Shown: piece by piece, positions 8,632-19,707 of the stretch | Layout: the number at the start of each line of letters is the position of its first letter | How positions within the stretch are numbered: the first letter of the stretch is position 1 | Assembly (NCBI GenBank): GCA_003001795.1 | Contig: PVNI01000001.1 | Span: forward strand, 62,001-126,000 | DNA from: Actinomadura viridilutea | Lineage (GTDB): Bacteria > Actinomycetota > Actinomycetes > Streptosporangiales > Streptosporangiaceae | Direction: 5' to 3' | DNA: 64,000 bases | Translations under genes and position numbers: made by a program | Notes under the pieces: generated by a model | Seen by the model: only the letters and a program-made list of their open reading frames with translations | Told to the model about the DNA's origin: nothing | Database searches by the model: none

Positions 8632-9981
8632 GTGGGCGATCTCGCCAAGATCTTCAAGGCGTACGACATCCGCGGCGTCGTACCGGAGGAGCTCGACGCG
8701 CAGACCGCCGAGGCGGTGGGCGCGGCGTTCGTCCGGGTGACGGGCGCGGACGCGGTGGTCACCGCGCACGACATGCGGACCTCGTCGGTGCCGCTGGCCG
8801 AGGCGTTCGCGCGCGGCGCCACCGCGCAGGGCGCCGACGTCATCCAGGCCGGGCTCGGCTCGACCGACATGCTCTACTACGCCAGCGGCAGCCTGAACCT
8901 GCCCGGCGCGATGTTCACCGCCAGCCACAACCCGGCCAAGTACAACGGGCTGAAGCTGTGCCGGGCGGGCGCCAAGCCGGTCGGGCGCGACACGGGCCTG
9001 GCCGAGATCCGGGAGCTGGTGGAGAAGGGCGTGCCCGCCCACGATGGTCCGCGCGGCACCGTCTCCTCCCGCGACCTGCTCAAGGGGTACGCCGACCACC
9101 TCAAGACGCTGGTGGACCTGTCGGGCGTGCGGCCGCTCAAGGTCGTCGTGGACGCGGGCAACGGCATGGGCGGGCACACCGTCCCGGTGGTGTTCGACGG
9201 CCTGCCGTTCGAGCTGGTGCCGCTGTACTTCGACCTGGACGGCACGTTCCCCAACCACGAGGCCAACCCCATCGACCCGGAGAACCTGCGCGACCTGCAG
9301 GCCAAGGTGCGCGAGACCGGCGCCGACATCGGGCTGGCCTTCGACGGCGACGCCGACCGCTGCTTCGCCGTGGACGAGCGCGGCGAGATCGTCTCGCCGT
9401 CGGCGATCACCGCCCTGGTCGCGGTGCGGGAGCTGGCCAAGCACCCGGGCGCGTCCATCGTGCACAACCTGATCACGTCGAAGGCGGTGCCGGAGATCGT
9501 CGCCGAGCACGGCGGCACCCCGGTGCGCACCCGGGTCGGCCACTCGTTCATCAAGCAGACGATGGCCGAGACCGGCGCGGTGTTCGGCGGGGAGCACTCG
9601 GCCCACTACTACTTCCGCGACTTCTGGTACGCCGACTCGGGGATGCTGGCCGCGCTGCACGTGCTGGCCGCGCTCGGCCAGTCGGACAAGCCGCTGTCGC
9701 GGCTGCTCGCCGAGTACGACCGCTACCCGTCGTCCGGCGAGATCAACAGCGAGGTGGCCGACCAGGCGGCCGCCGCCGCCCGGGTCCGGGCGGCGTTCGA
9801 GGGCCGGCCCGGCGTGACCGTCGACGAGCTCGACGGCCTCACCGTCGGCACCGAGGACTGGTGGTTCAACCTGCGGCCCTCCAACACCGAGCCGCTGCTG
9901 CGCCTGAACGTGGAGGCGGCGGACGAGACGACCATGGCCGGGATCCGCGACGAGGTGCTGGCGATCGTGAGGGAGAAGTGA
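8632..9981 (+). CDS. manB: Phosphomannomutase/phosphoglucomutase
   Basis: A 449-residue alpha-D-phosphohexomutase interconverting mannose-6-P and mannose-1-P (probably also the glucose pair) for GDP-mannose and envelope mannosides. Motifs: substrate-entry [14 protein letters not shown] near the N-terminus; phosphoserine loop [17 protein letters not shown]; magnesium loop [10 protein letters not shown]; sugar-specificity loop [11 protein letters not shown]-terminal phosphate-binding [12 protein letters not shown]. All catalytic positions are present. GTG 8632 is chosen because GGGGAGC sits 6-12 bases upstream and homology starts at once ([10 protein letters not shown]). A TAGGCT -10-like box lies at 8555-8560. 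The Trm112-like gene starts 2 bases after the stop. Specificity for mannose over glucose is inferred from context. Confidence 0.95.
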   Translation: MGDLAKIFKAYDIRGVVPEELDAQTAEAVGAAFVRVTGADAVVTAHDMRTSSVPLAEAFARGATAQGADVIQAGLGSTDMLYYASGSLNLPGAMFTASHNPAKYNGLKLCRAGAKPVGRDTGLAEIRELVEKGVPAHDGPRGTVSSRDLLKGYADHLKTLVDLSGVRPLKVVVDAGNGMGGHTVPVVFDGLPFELVPLYFDLDGTFPNHEANPIDPENLRDLQAKVRETGADIGLAFDGDADRCFAVDERGEIVSPSAITALVAVRELAKHPGASIVHNLITSKAVPEIVAEHGGTPVRTRVGHSFIKQTMAETGAVFGGEHSAHYYFRDFWYADSGMLAALHVLAALGQSDKPLSRLLAEYDRYPSSGEINSEVADQAAAAARVRAAFEGRPGVTVDELDGLTVGTEDWWFNLRPSNTEPLLRLNVEAADETTMAGIRDEVLAIVREK

Positions 9982-9983
9982 CC

Positions 9984-10160
9984 GTGAAGCTGGACGCCTG
10001 GCTGCTGGAGATCCTGGCCTGCCCCAACTGCAAGGGCTCGCTGCGCCCCGACGACGAGGCCGCCGAGCTGGTGTGCCAGGGCGACTGCGGCTACGCCTAC
10101 CCGGTGCGGGACGACATCCCGGTGCTCCTCGTGGACGAGGCCCGCGCCCCCGCGTCCTGA
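9984..10160 (+). CDS. Trm112 family protein (short zinc-ribbon-like)
   Basis: A 58-residue protein starting at GTG 9984, two bases after manB. It shows the Trm112/YcaR pattern: [14 protein letters not shown], then [22 protein letters not shown]. The first CPxC and the later CxxxC give a possible metal site. In bacteria such proteins are often encoded next to phosphomannomutase or nucleotide-sugar genes; the eukaryotic homologue activates methyltransferases. Partner and role here are unknown. The tight spacing says it is part of the manB operon. Confidence 0.88.
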   Translation: MKLDAWLLEILACPNCKGSLRPDDEAAELVCQGDCGYAYPVRDDIPVLLVDEARAPAS

Positions 10161-10348
10161 CGCGCGGCGCCGCGCCGACGCCCCGAGCCGATGTGACGAT
10201 GATCGCGTCCGACCGCATTTTCCCTTATGGTCCGGAACGCCGGCGGCGGCGTGCGCGTCCGGAAAGTAGGCGGCCGCGGCGGGGCCGGGGCGCCGGTGCT
10301 GGTTGAGGACGGCGCCCGCGGGGCGTCGCGGAGGCGAGCGGAGACGCG

Positions 10349-11485
10349 ATGAGCGACCCGGACGGGGCGGGCGGGCTGGAGGATCCGTCCGCGATCGAGG
10401 CCGCCGACCCGGGCGGGATGCTGCGGCAGGTGGCGTCGTCGGCCGCGCAGATCAGGGAGGCGCGGCGGCGGGCCGTCGAGGCGGGCGTGGCGCGGCTGGC
10501 CGAGGACGGACGGCCCCGGGCGGTGGTGGTCGCCGGCATGGGCGGCTCCGGGATCTCCGGGGACGTGCTGGCGGCCGTCTGCGGCACGGGCTGCCCGGTC
10601 CCGGTGGTCACGGTGCGCGGCTACCGGCTGCCCGGCTGGGTGGGCGCCGCGGACCTGGTCGCGGCGGTGTCGTGCTCGGGCGCCACGGAGGAGACCCTCG
10701 CGGTGGCGGCCGAGGCGGCGCGGCGCGGCTGCCGCCTGCTGTTCGTGGGCGGCGCCGACTCGCCGCTGGCGGACCTGGCCGCGCGGACCCGGGCCCTGTT
10801 CGTGCCGGTGCGGTCCGTGGGCCAGCCCCGCGCCACGCTGTGGGGCTTGACGGTCCCGCTGCTGGTCGCGGCGCGGGAACTCGGCGTGGCGGACGTGCCG
10901 GACGCGCTGCTGGAGGCGGCGGCCGGGCGGCTGGAAGAGGTGGCGCACCGCTGCCGTCCCGCCAGCGAGCCCTTCATGAACCCGGCCAAGCGGATCGCTC
11001 TGGACCTCAAGGGCGACGTCCCGCTGGTGTGGGGCACGTCCCCGCTCGCGGGCGTCGCGGCCTACCGGTTCTGCTGCCAGCTGAACGAGAACGCCAAGTA
11101 TCCGGGCGTGTTCGGGGAGCTTCCGGAGGTCGACCACAATCAGGTGATGGCGTTCGACGGGTACTTCGCCCGTTCCGCCGCCGACGCCGACGACTTCTTC
11201 CGCGACCGCGCGGAGGAGGCCGAGCACGGCCTGCACCTGGTGGTGCTGCGGGACGCGGACGAGCACCCCCAGGTGAGCAAGCGCCGCGAGGCGTCCGTCG
11301 AGCTGGCGGCGGCCCGGGGCGTGCCGGTCACCGAGATCGCCGCCGAGGGCGCGCATCCGCTGGAGCGGATCGCGACGCTGATCGCGCTGTCGGACTACGT
11401 CACGGTTTACTTGGCTATCGCGCTGGGCGTCGACCCCACGCCCGTGCCTGCCATCCAGGAACTCAAAGCGAGGATTGTGGAATGA
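10349..11485 (+). CDS. SIS-domain protein, bifunctional phosphoglucose/phosphomannose isomerase type
   Basis: A 378-residue protein with two SIS subdomains. The first carries VVVAGMGGSGISGDVLA and the sugar-phosphate loop SCSGATEETL. The C-terminal half contains the bacterial PGI/PMI C-terminal signature LNENAKYPGVFGELPEVDHN, with the glutamate and histidine expected for isomerisation. This family converts glucose-6-P to fructose-6-P and mannose-6-P to fructose-6-P. Placed after manB, it would link central sugar phosphates to mannose-1-P. It starts at ATG 10349, 188 bases after the Trm112 gene, and ends in an ATGA that overlaps a possible small ORF. The fold and family are firm; dual specificity is inferred. 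Confidence 0.88.
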   Translation: MSDPDGAGGLEDPSAIEAADPGGMLRQVASSAAQIREARRRAVEAGVARLAEDGRPRAVVVAGMGGSGISGDVLAAVCGTGCPVPVVTVRGYRLPGWVGAADLVAAVSCSGATEETLAVAAEAARRGCRLLFVGGADSPLADLAARTRALFVPVRSVGQPRATLWGLTVPLLVAARELGVADVPDALLEAAAGRLEEVAHRCRPASEPFMNPAKRIALDLKGDVPLVWGTSPLAGVAAYRFCCQLNENAKYPGVFGELPEVDHNQVMAFDGYFARSAADADDFFRDRAEEAEHGLHLVVLRDADEHPQVSKRREASVELAAARGVPVTEIAAEGAHPLERIATLIALSDYVTVYLAIALGVDPTPVPAIQELKARIVE

Positions 11486-11625
11486 GAGCTGTGCGGCCTG
11501 CGACCCCGTCCGGCGCCGCCCTCACGACGGCGCCCCCCGCGGCGGAGCGCCGACCGCGGAGCCGACGGTTCGCGACCAGGGCTGTCCCCGCCGTGCGCGG
11601 GATGCGGAAGGGAGGTGCGCGGTGA
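11482..11625 (+). CDS. Possible small translationally coupled ORF
   Basis: A 47-codon frame whose ATG overlaps the stop of the SIS gene (ATGA at 11482-11485) and whose TGA overlaps the GTG of the next gene (GTGA at 11622-11625). The peptide is Arg/Ala/Pro-rich (MRAVRPATPSGAALTTAPPA at the start) with no recognised domain. Overlap at both ends is what a ribosome would need to bridge the two flanking genes, but high-GC DNA produces such frames by chance. I cannot decide between a real peptide, a coupling leader and coincidence. Confidence 0.3.
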   Translation: MRAVRPATPSGAALTTAPPAAERRPRSRRFATRAVPAVRGMRKGGAR

Positions 11626-12608
11626 GCGCGGAAGGCGGAGCCAAGGCGATCGTCGCGGCGCTGGGCGCCAACCTCGGCATCGCGGCCTCCAAGTTCGTGG
11701 CGTTCGCGTTCACCGGCTCGTCGTCGATGCTGGCCGAGTCGATCCACTCGGTCGCGGACTCGGGCAACCAGGTGCTGCTGCTGCTCGGCCGCAAGCGCTC
11801 CCAGCGCGCCCGGACCCCGCAGCACCCGTTCGGCTACGGCCGCGAGCGCTACTTCTACGCGTTCGTCGTCGCCGTGGTCCTGTTCACCGTCGGTGCGGCG
11901 TTCTCGCTGTACGAGGGCTACCACAAGATCCACGACGCCCTCGAGCATCCGGACCACGAGCTGGAGTCGCCCGCGTGGGCCTTCGGCGTGCTGATCGTCG
12001 CGATCCTCCTCGAGGCGTTCTCGTTCCGCACCGCCATCAAGGAGTCGAACCCGCTGCGCGGCGACAAGTCGTGGTGGCAGTTCATCCGGCACGCCAAGGC
12101 CCCCGAGCTCCCGGTCGTGCTGCTGGAGGACCTCGGCGCCCTGGTCGGCCTGATCCTGGCCCTGGGCGGCGTCACCATGGCCACGCTCACCGGGAACCTG
12201 GTCTGGGACGGCGTCGGCACGATCGCCATCGGCCTGCTGCTCGGCACCATCGCGGTCATCCTGGCGATCGAGACCAAGAGCCTGCTCATCGGCGAGGGCG
12301 CCGGCCCGGAGGTGGAGCGGCAGATCATCGACGCGCTGGAGTCGGTGGACCAGGTCGACCACGTCATGCACATCCGCACCGAGTACCTCGGCCCCGAGGA
12401 GCTGCTGATCGCCGCCAAGATCGCCGTCAACCACGACGACACGGCCGCCGACGTGGCCCGCGGGATCGACGCCGCCGAGGCCCAGGTCCGGCAGCGGTTC
12501 CCGCACGCGCGCCTGATCTACCTGGAGCCGGCGCTCGACCAAACCCCCGGCGTGTCGGCCGACGGCGCCGAGACCGGGGACGCGGCGCCCGCCGCGGCGG
12601 AGAACTGA
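11622..12608 (+). CDS. Cation diffusion facilitator (CDF) family transporter
   Basis: A 328-residue metal/proton antiporter. The N-terminal helices contain AAALGANLGIAASKFVAF-like and SSMLAESIHSVADSGNQ motifs, the latter carrying the H/D metal-site residues of CDF helix II. Further on are HPFGYGRERYFYAFVVAV and LLEDLGALVGLILAL, where ED LG A provides the helix V site. A C-terminal cytoplasmic domain (about 225-310) resembles the CDF ferredoxin-like regulator. Likely substrates are Zn, Fe, Mn or Co, exported from the cytoplasm; sequence does not decide. GTG 11622 is preceded by GGGAGG. It is commonly neighbour to the PGI/PMI protein in actinobacteria, for reasons not known to me. Confidence 0.9.
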   Translation: MSAEGGAKAIVAALGANLGIAASKFVAFAFTGSSSMLAESIHSVADSGNQVLLLLGRKRSQRARTPQHPFGYGRERYFYAFVVAVVLFTVGAAFSLYEGYHKIHDALEHPDHELESPAWAFGVLIVAILLEAFSFRTAIKESNPLRGDKSWWQFIRHAKAPELPVVLLEDLGALVGLILALGGVTMATLTGNLVWDGVGTIAIGLLLGTIAVILAIETKSLLIGEGAGPEVERQIIDALESVDQVDHVMHIRTEYLGPEELLIAAKIAVNHDDTAADVARGIDAAEAQVRQRFPHARLIYLEPALDQTPGVSADGAETGDAAPAAAEN

Positions 12609-13002
12609 CGGGCGGCGCGCCCGTTCGCCGGCGTCCGCGCACGACGTCCGCACACATGGGAAGGCAGCCCCCCTCGCCGGTCGGCCGAGGCCGTGCCGGT
12701 CGACCCCAGCCCAGGAATGACCGGCAGCGCCTCCGCGGAGACCCACGGCCGCACCGGCGAGGGCGCCTTCCCAAGCGCCCGCCCGGACCCCTGCATCCGG
12801 ACGGTCTGGCGTGACCGCGGCAGCCCCGCCGAACCCCCTGCGCCGGCGGGTCTGCCGTTCTCGGTCACGGACACGACATTACGTGTGGGCCGCCGTCGCG
12901 CACGTCGTCCCAGAGGAGGGAACCGGGGTCGTCCTCCAGGGGGATCCGGACCGGCGGCGTAGCCCCGCACGGTGAGGTGCGTCAGGGCGGGCACCGGCCA
13001 GT
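12609..13002. other. Intergenic region with a short inverted repeat
   Basis: About 394 bases between the transporter and a kinase gene. No frame here has homology I recognise. An inverted repeat at 12871-12886 (ACACG, 6-base spacer, CGTGT) lies about 120 bases before the kinase start and could be a regulator site. The promoter of the kinase operon should be here but I see no clear consensus. Confidence 0.35.
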
Positions 13003-14601
13003 ATGGAAGGCGTGACCAGTGACCACCGCCAGCAGAACGCCCCGCCGACGAACTTCGGCCCGACGCTCGCCCGCCACGCGTGGCGGCTGTCCGGACGCGT
13101 CGTCGCGGGACTGGGCCAGCTGCTGCTGTGGGCCCTGACCGGTGTCGGCGGCCTGCTGCGTCCGCTGGCGGCCCGCATCGGCGCCAAGCTGTACGGCACC
13201 GCGCGCCGCCCGCCGCAGGGCGCCCCCGGCGCCCCCGGGCGTCCCGGGGCGCGGGACGGCAGCACCCGCGTCGCGCCGCCCGTGGACGCGACCGCTCCGC
13301 TGCCCCGCTGGATCAACGCGTGGCACGAGTTCCACGCGTCCTGGTACTACGCCCCGCTCACCGGCCTGGCCCTGACCCTCGCGGCGCTGGCCGAGCTGGC
13401 GCCGCGGACCGAGTCGCCGATCAGCGTGGCCGGCGGGTTCGCGATCGCCTCGACGCTGCCGCTGGTGTGGCGGGAGGAGTTCCTGCGGCCGGTGGCGGCG
13501 ATGGTGCTCGGCGCGTACGCCGCCGCGCTGCTCACCGGGCAGGCGCTCCTGGTCACCACGGCGTTCGCCGCGCTCTACACCCTGTACTCGCTGGCCCGCC
13601 GACTGCCCCGGCAGGCCACGGGCGGGCTTGCGGTCGGCGGCGCGGTCACCATCGCCGTCGTCTACCTGACCGCGAACACCCTCGACCACATCCCCTGGTT
13701 CGCCGCCGTCCTCGTCGTGCTCGCCGCGGTCGGCCTCGGCGACGCCCGGCGCACCCGGGAGACCGCGGGACGCACCGAGGCCGAGGCGAACGAGCGCACC
13801 AGCGAGACCCTGACCCGGCTCATCGCCGTCCAGCGCGAGCAGGCGGTGATGCGGGAACGGGCCCGCATCGCCCGGGAGCTGCACGACGTGGTCGCGCACT
13901 CCGTCTCGATGATCGCGGTGCAGGCCGAGACCGCCCCGTACACCGTGCGGGACCTGTCGCCGGAGGCCCGCGAGGGCTACGCCGAGATCGCCCGCACCGC
14001 GCGGGAGGCGCTGGTGGAGATGCGCCGCCTGCTCAGCGTGCTGCGCGCCGACGCCAAGGCCGAACCCGAGTCGGCCCCGCAGCCGCGCCTGGACGAGCTG
14101 CCCGCCCTGATCGAAAAGCACCGCGGCGCCGGAGGCCGGGTCGAGCTGACCGTCCGGGGCGAGCCGCGCACGCTGTCCACGACCGTCGAGCTGTCGGCGT
14201 ACCGGATCGTCCAGGAGGCCCTCACCAACGCCCGCCGCCACGCGCCCGGCGCCGAGGTCAAGGTGGAGCTCACCTACCTGCCCGACAGGCTGGCCGTCCG
14301 GGTGGTGGACGACGGGGGGTCGGCGCCCACCATGGTGATGAACCGGAACGGGGCGTCGTCCCGTACCGCGGTGCTGGATCCCCAGTCCCCCGGCGCGGGT
14401 CCCGAAGAGCCCACCCGCTTGGAAGAGGCGCCGTCGATGGAATCGGGCGGCGGACACGGCCTCCTCGGGATGCGGGAACGTGCGACCATGCTGGGCGGGA
14501 GGTTTTCCGCCGGTCCGTCCGAACAGGGCGGGTTCGTGGTGGAGGCCGAGCTGCCGGTGTCGAGGGCGGCGCCGGCGGACGCGGGAGGCGGACCGGGATG
14601 A
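13003..14601 (+). CDS. Sensor histidine kinase, NarL/DesK type
   Basis: A 532-residue membrane kinase. A hydrophilic, basic N-terminus is followed by about five or six hydrophobic spans between residues about 115 and 250. HisKA_3 carries the phospho-histidine in RARIARELHDVVAHSVSM. The ATPase domain has QEALTNARRHAPGA (N-box), VRVVDDGG (G1) and GGGHGLLGMRERATMLGG (G2). Between G1 and G2 there is a roughly 40-residue Pro/Ser/Glu-rich insertion not typical of the domain. The partner regulator gene begins 98 bases downstream. The input signal cannot be read from sequence. Confidence 0.92.
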   Translation: MEGVTSDHRQQNAPPTNFGPTLARHAWRLSGRVVAGLGQLLLWALTGVGGLLRPLAARIGAKLYGTARRPPQGAPGAPGRPGARDGSTRVAPPVDATAPLPRWINAWHEFHASWYYAPLTGLALTLAALAELAPRTESPISVAGGFAIASTLPLVWREEFLRPVAAMVLGAYAAALLTGQALLVTTAFAALYTLYSLARRLPRQATGGLAVGGAVTIAVVYLTANTLDHIPWFAAVLVVLAAVGLGDARRTRETAGRTEAEANERTSETLTRLIAVQREQAVMRERARIARELHDVVAHSVSMIAVQAETAPYTVRDLSPEAREGYAEIARTAREALVEMRRLLSVLRADAKAEPESAPQPRLDELPALIEKHRGAGGRVELTVRGEPRTLSTTVELSAYRIVQEALTNARRHAPGAEVKVELTYLPDRLAVRVVDDGGSAPTMVMNRNGASSRTAVLDPQSPGAGPEEPTRLEEAPSMESGGGHGLLGMRERATMLGGRFSAGPSEQGGFVVEAELPVSRAAPADAGGGPG

Positions 14602-14699
14602 CGAGGAGGGCCGGTTGATGCGGGACGGCGCGGACCGCGCCGCGGCGGGAGGAGGAGCGCTGTCGTGATCGCCGCCGCCGGCTCTCGGGGGAGGTCGCG

Positions 14700-15380
14700 T
14701 TGATCAAGGTGCTGATCGTCGACGACCAGACGATCGTGCGCGCCGGGTTCGCCGCGCTGCTCGACGCGCAGTCCGACATCTCGGTGGTGGGGGAGGCCGG
14801 CGACGGCCGCGAGGCGCTGCGGCTGGTCGAGCGGCACCGCCCCGACGTGGTGGTCATGGACATCCGGATGCCCGGCATGGACGGCATCGAGGCCACCCGC
14901 CGCATCGTGTCCGGTCCGGGCGCCGACAACGTGCGGGTGCTCGTGCTCACCACCTTCGACATCGACGAGTACGTCTACGAGGCGCTGTCGGTGGGCGCCA
15001 GCGGCTTCCTGCTCAAGGACGCCACCGCCGACGAGCTGGTGTCGGCCGTGCGGGTGGTGGCGCGCGGCGATTCGCTGCTGGCGCCGCAGGTGACCGGGCG
15101 GCTGATCCGCGAGTTCACCCGCCAGCGCCGCAGCCGTCCGCGGCCCCCGGCCGAGCTGTCCACGCTCACCGCGCGCGAGACCGAGGTGCTCACGCTGATC
15201 GCGGGCGGCCTGTCCAACAGCGAGATCGCCGAACGGCTGGTGGTCAGCGAGCACACCGTCAAAACCCACGTGGCCCGCGTCTTCACCAAGCTCGGCGTGC
15301 GCGACCGCGCCCAGGCGGTGGTGCTCGCCTACGAGTCCGGCGTCGTCGTCCCGGGCGAGAACGAATTGCCCCGCAACTGA
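14700..15380 (+). CDS. LuxR/NarL-family response regulator
   Basis: A 226-residue regulator starting at TTG 14700, with GGGGGAGG 7-14 bases upstream. The receiver has IVDDQTIVRAGFAALL, the phospho-acceptor in VVVMDIRMPGMDG, a conserved threonine (VLTTFD) and the switch lysine (GFLLKDATADEL). The C-terminal LuxR helix-turn-helix reads LTARETEVLTLIAGG and NSEIAERLVVSEHTVKTHV. It is the natural partner of the upstream kinase. Residues needed for canonical phosphorelay are all present, unlike the regulator at 7174. Confidence 0.93.
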   Translation: MIKVLIVDDQTIVRAGFAALLDAQSDISVVGEAGDGREALRLVERHRPDVVVMDIRMPGMDGIEATRRIVSGPGADNVRVLVLTTFDIDEYVYEALSVGASGFLLKDATADELVSAVRVVARGDSLLAPQVTGRLIREFTRQRRSRPRPPAELSTLTARETEVLTLIAGGLSNSEIAERLVVSEHTVKTHVARVFTKLGVRDRAQAVVLAYESGVVVPGENELPRN

Positions 15381-15383
15381 CCC

Positions 15384-15442
15384 CCGCGGGGCAGCCTGGG
15401 AGCCCCGCGGCGCCCGGCGCCTCGGACGGCCGGAGGCGCCGG
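15384..15442. terminator. Two tandem hairpins between convergent genes
   Basis: First hairpin 15384-15410: CCGCGGGGC and GCCCCGCGG, 9 perfect pairs, 9-base loop. Second hairpin 15414-15442: CCGGCGCCTC and GAGGCGCCGG, 10 perfect pairs, 9-base loop. They fill the space between the response regulator and the convergent MerR gene and can serve as a bidirectional terminator. Confidence 0.6.
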
Positions 15443-15446
15443 CGCG

Positions 15447-15860
15447 TCAGCGGCGGCGCTGCAGGAGGCGCAGGGCCTTCTCCTTCTCGAAGTCGAGGGC
15501 GCGGGCGGGCGGCGCCGAGAGGCGGCCGATCCGCTCGCCGAGCTCGCGGACGCGCGCCTGCACCTCCGGTTCGGCCAGGACGCGCAGCCCGAACGCCAGC
15601 TCGGCCGGACCGATGTCGTAGCGTTTCTCCAGGTCGAGGGCGAGCGCCACGGCGCGCAGCTCGGCCTCGCCGAACTGCCGGTGGCCGCCGCCGCGGCGCG
15701 CGCCGCGCCCGGACGCGGCCTGCGGGCGGTCCCCGCCGGGTCCGGAGGCCGGACGCCGCGGCGCGGGTTCGCGGGTGGCGGGCAGCAGGCCCAGGCTCTC
15801 CCGGTAGCGCAGCATCCGGGGTGACGTGCCGAGCCGCCGGGCCGCCTCAGTGATACGCAT
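15447..15860 (-). CDS. MerR-family transcriptional regulator
   Basis: A 137-residue protein. The N-terminus is a MerR winged helix-turn-helix (MRITEAARRLGTSPRMLRYR then ESLGLLPATRE), with an Arg/Gly-rich insert before the second part GHRQFGEAELRAVALALDLE. The C-terminal part is a short helix (VRELGERIGRL) suited to dimerisation, with no cysteine or drug-binding effector domain. Such small MerR proteins lack a known inducer. It is convergent with the response regulator and divergent from ahcY across a 212-base gap, so it could act at the ahcY promoter, but there is no direct evidence. Confidence 0.85.
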   Translation of the reverse strand: MRITEAARRLGTSPRMLRYRESLGLLPATREPAPRRPASGPGGDRPQAASGRGARRGGGHRQFGEAELRAVALALDLEKRYDIGPAELAFGLRVLAEPEVQARVRELGERIGRLSAPPARALDFEKEKALRLLQRRR

Positions 15861-16072
15861 GCCACCGATTCTGACAAATGAGTGTCAGAAAGTCGCCTCC
15901 GGTCGTGCCAGCGGGCGGGTGCCGCGCCTAGACTCGCGAACAGACCGGACCGGCGCCCCTGATCGAACCGTTCTCGTCCGCTCCCGCCGGACAGGGCCGG
16001 CCGGGGGACGGTGCTCGATCACCCGGCGCGGCGGACGCGGTTTCCCAGTTCACCGAAGGAGCTACGAAAAGC

Positions 16073-17503
<1,431 letters not shown>

Positions 17504-17512
17504 GCGGCACAC

Positions 17513-17548
17513 CGGGGAGGGGACGGCCGCGGCGCCGTCCCCTCCCCG
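17513..17548 (+). terminator. Strong hairpin terminator of ahcY
   Basis: Perfect 15-bp stem (CGGGGAGGGGACGGC at 17513-17527 with its complement at 17534-17548), 6-base loop, then CTTGTC. It begins 10 bases after the ahcY stop, so the downstream SAH hydrolase needs its own promoter. Confidence 0.75.
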
Positions 17549-17658
17549 CTTGTCGGCGGCCGGCCTCGCTCCGGGGGCGGCCGCCGCGCGGCTTCTCGCC
17601 CCGGCCGGCACTCCCCGCGCGCACCCCGAGGGGATCCGCACGATTTGATGGGGTGTGA

Positions 17659-18990
<1,332 letters not shown>

Positions 18991-19024
18991 GCGCGGGTTC
19001 CCGAGCGCGGGGTAGCGTTCTGGC

Positions 19025-19627
19025 GTGCCCCGCGGAACGTACCTGCACGTCGAGGAGAAGGTCGAGGAGCGCTTCCAGTGCGCCCCGGGCCCGGGCGGCT
19101 GGCGCTACATCGGTGAGCGCTCCGACGGCCGCCGGGTGGACCTGGTCGTGGACGCGCGGTGGCGGCAGATCCGGGTCGAGGTGCTGGCCCCCGGCTGGTG
19201 GATCCGCGGCGGCGTCACCGGATACGACGTGGCGTGGGTGCGGGGCGCGCACTCGGAGGACGAGGCGGGCGAGGCCGCCGAGCACGGCGCCCGCGCCCAC
19301 GGGTTCCTGGGGGAGTCGCCGGGGTTCCTGGTGACGGTCGCGCGGTCGCTGCGCCTCGCCGAAGGCGGCCGGGCCGACGTCCGGCTCGTGCGGCTGGGCG
19401 GTCCCGCGCTGTCGGCGCTGACGGTCGCGCAGCGGTGGCGGCTCGGCGAGATCACCGCCTACGAGACCGAGACCGAGCCGCTGCCCGTCGCGCGCTACGA
19501 GGTCGTCGACCTGGCCACGGGCGAGACGGACGAGATCCACATCGCGGGGGACGTGGTGGTCGCCGCGCCCGGCGTCGAGCTGACCGACCTGGACTCCCCG
19601 CCCCACCTGGGTGATCTCGGCCTGTGA
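19025..19627 (+). CDS. Conserved-looking protein of unknown function
   Basis: A 200-residue protein starting at GTG 19025, 34 bases after the second SAH hydrolase. I do not recognise the family. It is soluble, acidic and rich in predicted beta strands, with tryptophans at GGWRYIG, DARWRQIRVEVLAPGWW, DVAWVRG and QRWRLGEI. The pattern (short strands with Trp/Arg, then DLATGETDEIHIAGDVVV) resembles small beta-barrel or ligand-binding proteins. There is no signal peptide, membrane span or catalytic motif. Codon use is typical of the window, so I take it as a real gene, perhaps co-transcribed with the SAH hydrolase. Confidence 0.7.
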   Translation: MPRGTYLHVEEKVEERFQCAPGPGGWRYIGERSDGRRVDLVVDARWRQIRVEVLAPGWWIRGGVTGYDVAWVRGAHSEDEAGEAAEHGARAHGFLGESPGFLVTVARSLRLAEGGRADVRLVRLGGPALSALTVAQRWRLGEITAYETETEPLPVARYEVVDLATGETDEIHIAGDVVVAAPGVELTDLDSPPHLGDLGL

Positions 19628-19707
19628 CCGGGCTTATCGGGCGGTCCGACCGACGGTCCGGCGCCGTCCCCGAACCACGCTGAACGACGCGCTTGCGGCC
19701 CGCACCG

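Noticed and set aside
12693..12962. 89-codon frame between the CDF transporter and the kinase
   Set aside because: No ribosome site or recognised domain; ends just before the kinase gene without coupling.
15861..16072. SAH riboswitch upstream of ahcY
   Set aside because: The conserved GAGGAGCGCTGC-type core of known SAH riboswitches is absent.
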